DNA of 64,000 bases, taken from Opimibacter sp041746735 (lineage in GTDB: Bacteria; Bacteroidota; Bacteroidia; Chitinophagales; Saprospiraceae). The stretch is from contig JBGTGP010000051.1 of the NCBI GenBank assembly GCA_041746735.1, forward strand, positions 93,504 through 157,503, read 5' to 3'. Within the stretch, counting starts at the first letter, position 1, and every line of letters begins with the position of its first letter. Shown one piece after another: positions 17,577 to 26,703 of this stretch. The notes beneath the pieces are model-generated. The model did not search any database, was not told the origin of the DNA, and worked only from the letters and a program-made list of their open reading frames with translations. Both the position numbers and the translations under genes were made by a program.

Positions 17577-18637
17577 TAGAATCGTGGACAAAAAATAATG
17601 GGATCCGGTTTGGGCCTTTTGTAGACCCTGCCCATATACTGGGCGGCCAACTCAAATCCGCCCTGTGTACCGCTGGCTGTAGAGAGGCTTGATACATTGA
17701 GATCGTAGGCAATCATCACCCTGATGTCTCGGATATCCGCACCCAACATGATCTGAATGGCATCACCGATGCCGGCCCCGCTTCTATACCCTAAACCTCC
17801 TTTCATCACAATTTGTTTTTCTGCATCATACAGATAATCCAGCATGGCCTGAGCTACAAACGTATTAGCAGCGCTTTTAAATAGTTTCTGGTAGGAAAGG
17901 TTTGGTAGAAAACGGATCCGATCAGACAGTACGGTAGACATGCCGATGTGGGCGTACCCTCTTGGATCGATGCGGTAATTCCCTCCAGTGGACAGGAGGG
18001 AGAAATCCGGCCGGCCAAATTTGCCCGCAGCGATGCCGATGAAAAACTCATCCGTTTTATTGATTTTGGACGTGAGTTTAAGGCCTCCGACATGATCGAG
18101 AAAGGAGTTGCCTTTCTGATCCATATTGATGATACTCAGGTCGAGGGAGCTTGATGGATTTCCGGACACCAGACCATCTTCGAAGCGAAGGTTGGCCACA
18201 TTCTTAATCCTTCGTTGCACACCACCGGTCTGGTAGGCTAATGATAGCACACTATTGCCTTTCTTTCCCATGGAAAGATGATAGGCAGCACTCAACTTGT
18301 AAGAGGTCTGTGCCAAACCGGCAGTGCCTGATTTGTCGGTATAGAAAAACAACCCGACGCCCACCCAGTCTTTCTCCTTAAAGCCTCTGAGGATGGGAGC
18401 ATCGATAGAAAAAGTGGGGGTGGTAAATGCGCCGTTTCCGGCTACGCTTCTGTATTGATCTCGGTACAGTCCTGAAATTCTGTACGATCCATAGAAGCCT
18501 CCGGTATTGGCTGGATTGAACGCCAGAGGCGTCATCGGATGGAGGGTAAAATGAATGTCCTGTCCATTGGTCATCCCTGCCATGCAGGAAAACAACAAGG
18601 CGAAAAGGAACTGTGGGGGTAGTCGAAGTAGCATCAT
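17576..18637 (-). CDS. PorP/SprF family type IX secretion-associated membrane protein
   Basis: A 353-residue outer-membrane barrel with signal peptide (LPPQFLFALLFSCMAGMTNGQ). The family hallmark follows: HFTLHPMTPLAFNPANTGGFYGSYRISGLYRDQYRSV. The body is strand-rich and ends near a QGGFELAAQYMGRVYKRPKP segment typical of these proteins. Members associate with T9SS and anchor type-B cargo at the cell surface. The upstream-most possible start is TTG 18643; ATG 18637 is preferred. The stop codon overlaps the ATG of the OmpA-type partner, and such PorP-OmpA pairs are widespread in Bacteroidota. Confidence 0.92.
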   Translation of the reverse strand: MMLLRLPPQFLFALLFSCMAGMTNGQDIHFTLHPMTPLAFNPANTGGFYGSYRISGLYRDQYRSVAGNGAFTTPTFSIDAPILRGFKEKDWVGVGLFFYTDKSGTAGLAQTSYKLSAAYHLSMGKKGNSVLSLAYQTGGVQRRIKNVANLRFEDGLVSGNPSSSLDLSIINMDQKGNSFLDHVGGLKLTSKINKTDEFFIGIAAGKFGRPDFSLLSTGGNYRIDPRGYAHIGMSTVLSDRIRFLPNLSYQKLFKSAANTFVAQAMLDYLYDAEKQIVMKGGLGYRSGAGIGDAIQIMLGADIRDIRVMIAYDLNVSSLSTASGTQGGFELAAQYMGRVYKRPKPDPIIFCPRF

Positions 18638-18702
18638 ATACAATCAATAGCGATTTTCCAACCGGTTTTATGATCCAAACAGCCTGCAAAATATCAATAA
18701 TT

Positions 18703-18716
18703 GACGTTATTACGTC
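18703..18716. promoter_or_regulatory. Perfect inverted repeat before the DUF2279 gene
   Basis: GACGT-TATT-ACGTC, five paired bases around a 4-nt centre, lies three bases before the ATG at 18720 and between two divergent genes. It could be a protein-binding site. A repeat this short may also arise by chance. Confidence 0.3.
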
Positions 18717-18719
18717 GGG

Positions 18720-19736
18720 ATGGGGTCTAAAGGCAAAATTAAGTGTACAAATGCCAGGTACTTGCTGCTTGCGGTGGTGATGATCTGTTGTGTGCGGATG
18801 GAATCCGGGCTGGCGCAGCGGGATACCCTTGGTTTTTGGGATACGCCCGGGGCTTTCCATAAGGGTCGGTTTTGGGGGGCTGCAGGGACGGGGAGTGTCG
18901 CGTTGGGCGGGACCTTGTTTGCGCTGAGTACGTTTTGGTATAATGACTATCCGCAAACCTCATTTCACTTTTTTGATGACCGTCGGGAATGGCTTCAAAT
19001 GGATAAGGCCGGGCATATGTTTACGGCCTATTTTCTGTCGGATTGGAGTTATTATGGGGCGCGATGGACGGGCATGTCGCGCAGTTCTTCGATCTGGGCG
19101 GGGATGTTTTCGGCATTTGGGATACAGGGGTCGCTGGAGGTACTAGATGGGTTTTCGTCGGGATGGGGATTTTCATGGTTTGATATTGGGGCCAATCTGG
19201 CGGGGAGTGCTTTGTGGGGTGTACAGCAGGCTTCGTGGGATGAGCAGCGGATACGGATGAAAGTTTCGGGTACCTATCGCCGGTATCCGAATGAGATAGT
19301 TACGGGTATACCGGGTGGAAGTAATACACTGGCAATGCGGGCAAAGGACTTGTATGGGTCTGGTATTTTGCAGACGTTTCTGAAGGATTACAATGCACAA
19401 ACAATATGGATATCGGTCAATATCGGTTCGTTTTTGGGTGAGAGTCAGCGCTTTCCGGGGTGGCTCAATTTGGCTGTTGGGTATGGGGCTGAGAATATGT
19501 TTGGTGGTATAGAAAACAAGTGGGAGGCTCAAGGCAACAAGTATGAGGTTTCGGGGGAATTGTATCCTCGCTATCGGCAGTGGTATTTATCGCCGGATGT
19601 GGATTTGAGTCGTATACGGGTCAAGAGTCGGCCTTTTCGTATGGTGTTGGGGATGTTGAATGTGTTTAAGTTGCCTGCTCCGGCGTTGGAGATTCGGGGA
19701 CGGGGGGGTGTGAGGTGGAGGTGGTTGCATTATTAG
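18720..19736 (+). CDS. DUF2279-type exported protein
   Basis: A 338-residue protein with an N-terminal hydrophobic signal (YLLLAVVMICCVRMESGLAQ). A central block, FHFFDDRREWLQMDKAGHMFTAYFLS, is followed by WAGMFSAFGIQGSLEVLDGFSSGWGFSWFDIGANLAGS. This pattern belongs to the DUF2279 / YfiM-like group of Bacteroidota envelope proteins. The Asp-Lys-x-x-His motif (DKAGHMF) and the later Glu/Asp residues are conserved in the group as I recall it. The molecular function is not established. It is transcribed divergently from the PorP-OmpA pair, and the 99-bp repeat array 2 starts 22 bp after its stop. Confidence 0.75.
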   Translation: MGSKGKIKCTNARYLLLAVVMICCVRMESGLAQRDTLGFWDTPGAFHKGRFWGAAGTGSVALGGTLFALSTFWYNDYPQTSFHFFDDRREWLQMDKAGHMFTAYFLSDWSYYGARWTGMSRSSSIWAGMFSAFGIQGSLEVLDGFSSGWGFSWFDIGANLAGSALWGVQQASWDEQRIRMKVSGTYRRYPNEIVTGIPGGSNTLAMRAKDLYGSGILQTFLKDYNAQTIWISVNIGSFLGESQRFPGWLNLAVGYGAENMFGGIENKWEAQGNKYEVSGELYPRYRQWYLSPDVDLSRIRVKSRPFRMVLGMLNVFKLPAPALEIRGRGGVRWRWLHY

Positions 19737-19757
19737 GTTGAGGGTTTGCAAGGGACG

Positions 19758-20355
19758 GATTTCGACTCAAAAACACATGTAGGATTTTAATAATACGTTG
19801 TTTCGCAAATGGCTATAGCCCAATAACAACAGGCATCCAGCGACGGATTTCGACGAAATCAGTCCAAGAGAACATATTAAATGTTTCAATAATACGTTAT
19901 TCTGAAAATGGCTACAGCCCAATATCCACAGCCAACCAGCGACGGATTTCGACGAAATCAGTCGGAGAGAACATATTATATATTTAAATAATACGTTGCT
20001 TTAAAAATGGCTACAGCCCAATATCCACAGCCAACCAGCGACGGATTTCGACGAAATCAGTCCAAGAGAACATATTAAATGTTTCAATAATACGTTATTC
20101 TGAAAATGGCTACAGCCCAATAACCACAGCCATCCAGCGACGGATTTCGACGAAATCAGTCGGAGAGAACATATTATATATTTAAATAATACGTTGCTTT
20201 AAAAATGGCTACAGCCCAATAACCACAGCCATCCAGCGACGGATTTCGACGAAATCAGCCGGGTCAAACATTCCAGAAAAACCAACAATTTCTACCCTGA
20301 AAATCCTCCACATCCCAATAATACCAACCAAACCCCGGCGTATTGCGCCGAAATC
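19758..20355 (-). repeat. Tandem array 2 of the 99-bp repeat, inverted relative to array 1
   Basis: On the plus strand the cores read GATTTCGACGAAATC, the reverse complement of the array 1 core. Full cores start at 19846, 19945, 20044, 20143 and 20242, all 99 bp apart. A half-decayed core is at 19758 and a 12-of-15 core at 20341. The intervening sequence is also conserved (AATAATACGTT, ATGGCTACAGCCCAATA, CAGCCA.CCAGCGACG). Read in reverse complement, it aligns without gaps to array 1 units at roughly three quarters identity by eye. Units alternate between two variants (CCAAGAG...AAATGTTTC and CGGAGAG...TATATTTAA). It sits between convergent genes. Confidence 0.95.
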
Positions 20356-20406
20356 AGCCCAAGCCATCATACCCCACCATACTCCTATTGAAACCGCCGA
20401 AAACCC

Positions 20407-21546
20407 CTACTCCCCTATTCCCAACCACGACTTCACCGCACCTACCAACTGCTTCTGGATATTTGGATTCGCTCCAACCGCCAATATTACCGATATCAGC
20501 AAACCAATCAACGCCGACCCCACATCTTTTAGAATAATCCGTAGGGCCTTAAACTTATGCGTATATCCCGTCTTGATCCGCGAAAGACTGATCGCAATCT
20601 CCCGCCCACCAATCACACCCAAAAAGACCCACGTCGTACTCATCGGGACCGTACTGATAAACAATTTATAAATCAACATCACCACATAACTGAAGTCAAT
20701 CAGCGTCGCCGCCCGAACATCCGATATACGGGACTTCTCACTCACAATCCGTTGGATCTTATCTCCCTTGAGGTACAACAATAAGCCTAACCCAAAAAAG
20801 ATCGTCCCCCCGAAGATGAGAAACTGAAGCGTATCCAACCGCCGCGGTAAAAAAACCGCCACATTGGCCCCATCCTGCATCACCCAGACCGACCACAAAC
20901 ACCCGCTGACGATCCACTGGATCACCGTCCAGGCAGGATTGGTCTTTCGCTGGCTAAAATATTTTTTAATCAGATTGTACCCCAGATACCAGATCAGAAA
21001 GGAAACCATAAACGCCAACCCATATCCCGAAAGACTCTTGCCAATGATGGACGTAATCCCCGTTGCATCCACACTAAACACACTCAACATCAAAAATGTC
21101 GTCGATACCGGCATCCGCAGCCGCGTCAGAACCAACAAAACGATAGGCGCAATAATCTGGAAAAAACTGAACTCCTCCGGGTGAGGATACTTGGTGACCC
21201 CCTCATCATTCAGTAATCGCTGGTACGTCACATCACCATCATAGTAAAACCAACTAAACGTGACGGTGATCAAAAAAATACCCCCAATAAACAGCCACAT
21301 TATCCACCACTTCCTCTTTTTGTTGCTTTCAATAAATGTCCCCAGGGATTGAATACTGTCATTGGCCACTGTCGAATACGCCGCAAATAAAAATCCCACC
21401 CACATCGCCGACCGGCCAAAATAGACCATCACAGATGCCAGCAATGCTCCCGTCAGTACAATCAGTAAAAATGTCCGCTCGGTCACCAGGTAATCCAGAA
21501 CGTTGAGCGGCCGGTTGGCCCGGGGTGCTTTCCTTAGCTTGGACAT
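20407..21546 (-). CDS. PiT-like inorganic phosphate transporter homologue
   Basis: A 379-residue inner-membrane protein with about ten hydrophobic segments. It shows the duplicated PiT signatures in weakened form: STVANDSIQSLGTFI near 58 and QDGANVAVFLPR near 222 correspond to the GANDVANA repeats. PVSTTFLML near 147 and PMSTTWVFLG near 308 correspond to the PVSTTH motifs. The His of the usual STTH is Phe or Trp here, so phosphate or even sodium coupling may differ from classical PiT. No Pit accessory protein (PhoU-like) is adjacent. It is convergent with the DUF2279 gene across array 2. Confidence 0.75.
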   Translation of the reverse strand: MSKLRKAPRANRPLNVLDYLVTERTFLLIVLTGALLASVMVYFGRSAMWVGFLFAAYSTVANDSIQSLGTFIESNKKRKWWIMWLFIGGIFLITVTFSWFYYDGDVTYQRLLNDEGVTKYPHPEEFSFFQIIAPIVLLVLTRLRMPVSTTFLMLSVFSVDATGITSIIGKSLSGYGLAFMVSFLIWYLGYNLIKKYFSQRKTNPAWTVIQWIVSGCLWSVWVMQDGANVAVFLPRRLDTLQFLIFGGTIFFGLGLLLYLKGDKIQRIVSEKSRISDVRAATLIDFSYVVMLIYKLFISTVPMSTTWVFLGVIGGREIAISLSRIKTGYTHKFKALRIILKDVGSALIGLLISVILAVGANPNIQKQLVGAVKSWLGIGE

Positions 21547-21740
21547 CTTACTTACAAAATCAGGTGGTTACACATATTATTAAGCGGCGCAAAGATAGAC
21601 CCTCCTCCCTTCCTCCATCTAAGACTTCGCTCAAGTTATTGTTAATTCCTTAAGGTTCAATTTCCAAAATTTTTACATCCCCTTTACATTGCCCACATCT
21701 CGACAGATTTCATCCTAATAGCCCTGCCTGGTAATTCCGG

Positions 21741-22916
21741 TTACATTCGTTTCATTGCAAGTACTCCCAATACAGGTCCTGGTAAGAGTAAAAGAAAGAT
21801 AAACTCAACACGGATAAAAGCTATCATCCATGTTACAAGCTGTATACTCAAAACCGTCACACCAAATCCCAGACTCAACACAGCCGTCAGCGCCGTCCCC
21901 CTGTATCCATCCGGCACAGTTTGCGTCACCAACGCAGAAAATTGCGGCGAATCCAGTATGACCACCACCCCCCAAAAAATCAAAAATAACAGCACCACCC
22001 AATCTATTGATAAGGTTAATATCCAGGGTGAAACAGCACAACAAATGCCTGATATCAACAATGCCCTAAAGGCAACTCTATAACTCCCGACCTTGCGTGC
22101 TATATATCCACCCTGCACACACCCCAACGCCCCCGCAGCAATCACCCCAAAAGATATCAAGGCAACGCACTTTTCATCCAATGCTGCTGTGCAAATCGTC
22201 CGACCCACCACATACGGTACAAAAGTCCAAAAGGCATAGAGTTCCCACATATGGCCGAAATATCCAAAGGCAATAGCCCGAAATTCCTTTTGGCTAAATA
22301 CCTTTAAAAAAGAACCCACTTTAAAGTTGAAGTGTCTCGTCCGATACGGACCATCCGGTATAAAAAAGTATACCAGCAATCCCCCTGCCACCGACATTAA
22401 CGACGTGGTCAACATGACGATTCGCCAATCCCAACCGGTTTGCAAATAAACCAGCAAATGCGGAAATGCCGTACCCAATACCAATGCTCCCACCAGATAA
22501 CCAAGAGCCTTACCCAACTCATGCTGATAATAATCCGCCGCTATCTTCATCCCCACAGGATATACACCGGCGAGAAAAAACCCCGTTAAAAAGCGCGAAC
22601 CATACATCATGCTCATCTCCCCTTCGGATATGACCATGCCTGCACTGCAACAAGCAGCGATAAGGGCACTCACCAGAAACACACCTGAAGGGCTAAACCT
22701 GTCCGCAATGGCCAATGCAGCAAAAACCAGCGTTCCTCCTATAAAGCCAAGCTGTACCGATGTCGTCAAATGACCGATAACTTCCGGCATCAAGCCAAAC
22801 TCCGCGACAAGATCCCGGATCACGCTGTTGCCGGCAAACCACAATGAAACACATAAAAACTGAGAGATCACCAACAATACCAATACCCGTGCTCGACCGG
22901 GATAGGTCTGTGGCAT
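21741..22916 (-). CDS. MFS transporter
   Basis: An inner-membrane carrier of about 391 residues with 12 predicted helices. The N-terminal SQFLCVSLWFAGNSVIRDLVAEFG resembles the CynX/NimT or YbfB-like branch of the major facilitator superfamily. RFLTGFFLAGVYPVGMKIAADYY sits in the fourth to fifth helix, where the family places its R-x-x-x-G motif. Substrate unknown. A GTG start at 22940 is possible; ATG 22916 (MPQTYPGRARVL) is chosen. It has the same direction as the TPR lipoprotein gene, 60 bp away, so a shared transcript is possible. Confidence 0.85.
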   Translation of the reverse strand: MPQTYPGRARVLVLLVISQFLCVSLWFAGNSVIRDLVAEFGLMPEVIGHLTTSVQLGFIGGTLVFAALAIADRFSPSGVFLVSALIAACCSAGMVISEGEMSMMYGSRFLTGFFLAGVYPVGMKIAADYYQHELGKALGYLVGALVLGTAFPHLLVYLQTGWDWRIVMLTTSLMSVAGGLLVYFFIPDGPYRTRHFNFKVGSFLKVFSQKEFRAIAFGYFGHMWELYAFWTFVPYVVGRTICTAALDEKCVALISFGVIAAGALGCVQGGYIARKVGSYRVAFRALLISGICCAVSPWILTLSIDWVVLLFLIFWGVVVILDSPQFSALVTQTVPDGYRGTALTAVLSLGFGVTVLSIQLVTWMIAFIRVEFIFLLLLPGPVLGVLAMKRM

Positions 22917-22976
22917 CGTATCACCTGCCTGTTGTTTCACCCGGCTAACTTACGAATACTGCAATTCAACGACAGC

Positions 22977-24716
22977 TCACTGTACCCGTGAGCCGGCAAG
23001 TTTGATATCCGCATGTGCCCAAGCTTCTTTCAGCAAACGGTCTGTGGCTGCAGCCTGGTCAGGCTGCTTGTTGTCCAGATACGCTTTCTTTAAACCACTG
23101 AGTGCCCAGCCATTTTTTGGAAAAATCGTCAGGTCCTCTTTATACAGATCTATAGCCTCTCTGGCTCGTCCGGCATCCAGTAATATCGCTCCCAGATGAT
23201 GACGCACAGAAAAGAACCAATCTGGTGGTTCGTTGTAATTCAATGCATCTTCCAGCACGACGGCTTCCTGCAATAATTTGATGCTTTCTTCCATCTTGCC
23301 CTCCTGAGCGAATATCTCGCCCTCCAACACCTTTATACCAATCTCCACTACACTATACAGCGAATTGATGCCCCATATAGACATTGCTTTGAGCGTATCA
23401 TCCTGACTGACCTGCTGCAGACGTGTCAATTCCGCTTTGGCTTGTTCAATGTCTTGCATACCCAGATGCGCCATGCCTCTTGCATAGTGCATGATAGCTT
23501 GTGCGTATACAAGTTGTGAATCCGGTGCCGGCAACTTCAGTATGTCTTCCCAGGTGCCAAACTTGACATGCACGAAATAGGGTGTGACATAATAATGTTG
23601 AAGCGTAGCCAGATCGGGGATCAGCATACCTGTGTGGTTGACATGTCTGGCCATCTTGTGTGCTGCATCAATCGCCCATTCCTTCTTTCCTTCCAGCGTA
23701 GCCGTCGCCGTCAGAAAATGATAATTGTGCGGATAATAGGCCAGCGGGTAAGCGCCTTGCGCATGACATTGCGTCACGTACATACTGTCTTGTTTCAGGG
23801 CATTAATATTGGCCAGGGAGCCAAAGTGATAATCCCCAGTGTTGATATAGATATGCGACGGCATGTGCACCAGATGGCCTGCCTTGGCCACAAGACCGTC
23901 ATCAAATTTCTTTGCACTGACCAATGCTTTCTCTGGCGTAGGAGAGGCTTCCCAGGCATGTATGTTATAGTGATGTCCACCGGGATGATCGGGATCCAGC
24001 CGGATACATACATCGATAGCGCGTATGATCTCCTGTGTCCAGGGCCGGGGTGTCCCGTCTTTTTCCCATAAATCCCATGGATGCATATCCATCAACGATT
24101 CAGCATAGATGGCCGCGATATTGATATCGTCCGGATAACGGTGATGCATGACTTTCATCGCCTCCATAAAGGCACTGTCGAGGTGTCGCCGGTCATCGGG
24201 GACTTCACGGCTATACCGCAGGACCATAGCTTCAATCAGATCCCTTTCTTTTTGTGTAGCAGAAGTTGACCATTTCCGGGCCTTGAGTACCGCATCATAG
24301 GCGCGCGCATAATTGTCAGGTTCCATCCCTGCATTATAGTTGGGGCCTAAAACAAAAGCATATCCCCAATAACACATCGCACAGGTACTGTCCAACCGAC
24401 TGGCATGATAAAATGACCTTGCAGCCTCCGCGTGATTAAACGCATAAGCAAAAAGCAAACCCTGATTGAAAAACTTCTGTGCTTCTGGATTTGTAGTCGT
24501 GACCGGATAATGCAATAGATCCATACCTTCAAACACCGGAGCCGGATCGCCTGTGGCATACCAGTCGGCATCCGACAACTGCGGTGCGCACCGCATCGGG
24601 GATGGTGCAAAGATGTCAACCTGTACCGAATCTGGTTTGCGGCAGCCTTGAGCCGCGACGATCAGGACAATGAATAGAATTGATGAGTACTTGTGTAAAA
24701 TGGGAGAACACCTCAT
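22977..24716 (-). CDS. TPR-repeat lipoprotein
   Basis: A 579-residue exported protein. The signal sequence MRCSPILHKYSSILFIVLIVAAQGC ends in a Cys consistent with a lipobox. A helical repeat region follows, with recognisable TPR-like units: PEAQKFFNQGLLFAYAFNHAEAARSF near 80, MHYARGMAHLGMQDIEQAKAEL and LGAILLDAGRAREAIDLYKEDL. An AMCYWGYAFVLGPNYNAGM block early on matches a Bacteroidota/proteobacterial TPR family of unknown role. An in-frame upstream extension exists, but ATG 24716 alone gives a proper signal. No enzymatic motif is seen. Confidence 0.82.
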   Translation of the reverse strand: MRCSPILHKYSSILFIVLIVAAQGCRKPDSVQVDIFAPSPMRCAPQLSDADWYATGDPAPVFEGMDLLHYPVTTTNPEAQKFFNQGLLFAYAFNHAEAARSFYHASRLDSTCAMCYWGYAFVLGPNYNAGMEPDNYARAYDAVLKARKWSTSATQKERDLIEAMVLRYSREVPDDRRHLDSAFMEAMKVMHHRYPDDINIAAIYAESLMDMHPWDLWEKDGTPRPWTQEIIRAIDVCIRLDPDHPGGHHYNIHAWEASPTPEKALVSAKKFDDGLVAKAGHLVHMPSHIYINTGDYHFGSLANINALKQDSMYVTQCHAQGAYPLAYYPHNYHFLTATATLEGKKEWAIDAAHKMARHVNHTGMLIPDLATLQHYYVTPYFVHVKFGTWEDILKLPAPDSQLVYAQAIMHYARGMAHLGMQDIEQAKAELTRLQQVSQDDTLKAMSIWGINSLYSVVEIGIKVLEGEIFAQEGKMEESIKLLQEAVVLEDALNYNEPPDWFFSVRHHLGAILLDAGRAREAIDLYKEDLTIFPKNGWALSGLKKAYLDNKQPDQAAATDRLLKEAWAHADIKLAGSRVQ

Positions 24717-24838
24717 GATAAAGTGGTGGTTTACGTAAAAGAAATACACCGGTTTCAACCATAAAGGTCAGTACACGCATCACCATACACAATCCCATAA
24801 ATTGGGGATAGGAGTTTCAAGCACTCTTCGTTTCCTGA

Positions 24839-26464
24839 TCAGGATGATTTAGACGACCGGATCACACTCAAATATTTAATCAGTTCTTCTCTGACGCGGG
24901 GTGCCAGCAGGAATAAGCCCAGCATATTGGGAAACACCATCGCGAAGATCATCGCATCTGAAAAGTCAATAACCGCGCCCAACGATGCGGACGCTCCGAT
25001 GACCACAAAGGCAAGAAATAATACCTTATAACTCAGATCAGATGCGCGGCCACGACCGAACAAATACTTCCAGGACTGTAATCCATAATAGGACCAGGAT
25101 ATCATCGTAGAGAATGCAAACAGCACCACCGCCACGGTCAGCACATACGAGAAATGCGGAATGACAGCATTGTATGCCGCGGAGGTAAGGCCTACACCGG
25201 CAGCCGTACTGGTGTCGGCTACTGCACCATATACAAATACGCCATCCATATTGTACAGGACAATCACCAGTGCGGTCATTGTGCAGATCACGACGGTATC
25301 AATAAAAGGCTCAAGCAAGGATACCAATCCTTCCGATGCAGGGTACTTGGTCTTTACTGCAGCATGGGCGATAGATGCCGAACCCGTACCGGCTTCGTTG
25401 GAAAAAACAGCCCGGCGAAAGCCCTGGATCAGCACACCAAAAAATCCACCCACAGCCGCATCCGGTGAAAACGCCGAACGCACGATGAGCATGATCGCAT
25501 CATCCAACTGCGTAAAATGAAACAAGAGAATAATAATTGAAGCAATAACATAGAGTATCGCCATGAAGGGTACTACTTTCTCTGTGACATTCGCGATACG
25601 CTTGATCCCGCCAATGATCACCACACCCACCATGATCGCCATGACCAGCCCGATAAAGAATCCGGCTGAACCACTCTGGATGCCGGCCATCTGGACGATC
25701 TGAGCAGCAGCCTGATTGGCCTGAAACGCATTCCCTCCGCCGAAAGAACCGCCGACGCAAAAGATCGCAAAGAGGACTGCCAGTACTTTACCCAGTCCCC
25801 CCATATTCATTTCCTTAAGTCCCCGGCTGAGATAATACATCGGCCCCCCGTGTACTACCCCATTCTTGTCAATATCACGGTATTTCACCCCGAGGGTACA
25901 TTCGACAAACTTCGAAGACATACCGAGCAGACCGCAGATAATCATCCAAAAGGTGGCACCGGGTCCGCCGAGACTCACGGCCACCGCTACCCCGGCTATA
26001 TTGCCAAGACCAACTGTCCCGGAGACAGCCGTAGCCAGTGCCTGAAAGTGATTGACTTCACCGATCTGGGACTCGTCCCGGATGGTATCCCGGATATCAC
26101 CGGTTTCGGTGATATTGACTTCAGCGGACTTGATCACTCCGCCATTTTGGTCCAGGTAGTCATATTTGCCCCGCACGACGCGCACCGCCAGACCAAACTT
26201 CCGGATATTGACAAAAGCAAAATAAAGTGTGAAGAAAAAAGCTCCACCGACCAGCAGGATGACGACGAAAGGAACAGATATCGTCGGGGTAAATTCAATC
26301 GGGTAAAAAACAACCCTGCCCCATGCTTCCGCGACGGGAGCAAACCATTCATTCACCCGTTCATCAAGACCCCTCTCTGCCGTCTGCGCTTCCTGTGCCC
26401 AGGTCAGTAACGGGCTCAATACGGCAATCAATAAGGCAATAAGCCGTAGGCTGGTTTTCTTCAT
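24839..26464 (-). CDS. Alanine/glycine:cation symporter family protein
   Basis: A 541-residue inner-membrane transporter of the AGCS family (AlsT/DagA type), which takes up alanine or glycine with Na+ or H+. Motifs are NHFQALATAVSGTVGLGNIAGVAVAV near 140-165, GGPMYYLSRGL near 205, and AVFSNEAGTGSASIAHAAVKTKYP near 355-378. SWSYYGLQSWKYLFGR near 465 is also typical. Unusually, it begins with a hydrophobic MKKTSLRLIALLIAVLSPLLTWAQ that looks like a cleavable signal peptide before the first true helix. It diverges from the DAACS transporter across 239 bp. Confidence 0.93.
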   Translation of the reverse strand: MKKTSLRLIALLIAVLSPLLTWAQEAQTAERGLDERVNEWFAPVAEAWGRVVFYPIEFTPTISVPFVVILLVGGAFFFTLYFAFVNIRKFGLAVRVVRGKYDYLDQNGGVIKSAEVNITETGDIRDTIRDESQIGEVNHFQALATAVSGTVGLGNIAGVAVAVSLGGPGATFWMIICGLLGMSSKFVECTLGVKYRDIDKNGVVHGGPMYYLSRGLKEMNMGGLGKVLAVLFAIFCVGGSFGGGNAFQANQAAAQIVQMAGIQSGSAGFFIGLVMAIMVGVVIIGGIKRIANVTEKVVPFMAILYVIASIIILLFHFTQLDDAIMLIVRSAFSPDAAVGGFFGVLIQGFRRAVFSNEAGTGSASIAHAAVKTKYPASEGLVSLLEPFIDTVVICTMTALVIVLYNMDGVFVYGAVADTSTAAGVGLTSAAYNAVIPHFSYVLTVAVVLFAFSTMISWSYYGLQSWKYLFGRGRASDLSYKVLFLAFVVIGASASLGAVIDFSDAMIFAMVFPNMLGLFLLAPRVREELIKYLSVIRSSKSS

Positions 26465-26703
26465 GGATATTTTATTCTGTTTCGGGCGCTTAAGGTATTT
26501 ACTTATTTTAGTTTTTAGGTCTTCTGACCATTTTTTTTTGTTGAATACAGGCCTTTAGACGACATACTCCGCTTATAGTACAGGCCGCTCGATCCGGACG
26601 TGTTGCTGTGAAATACCGCTTCCTGAAAATCTGTTATTTTGGCTCCCCAAACCGTCTGCAGTCCGTATTGGACCAGCTTGGCGACTTTTAATGACTTCCG
26701 GTT

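Noticed and set aside
3720..19757. Transposon or island bounded by the inverted arrays
   Set aside because: The interior has ordinary chromosomal genes without integrase or transposase, and the arrays lack sharp termini or target duplications. Inversion remains possible and is listed as a finding.
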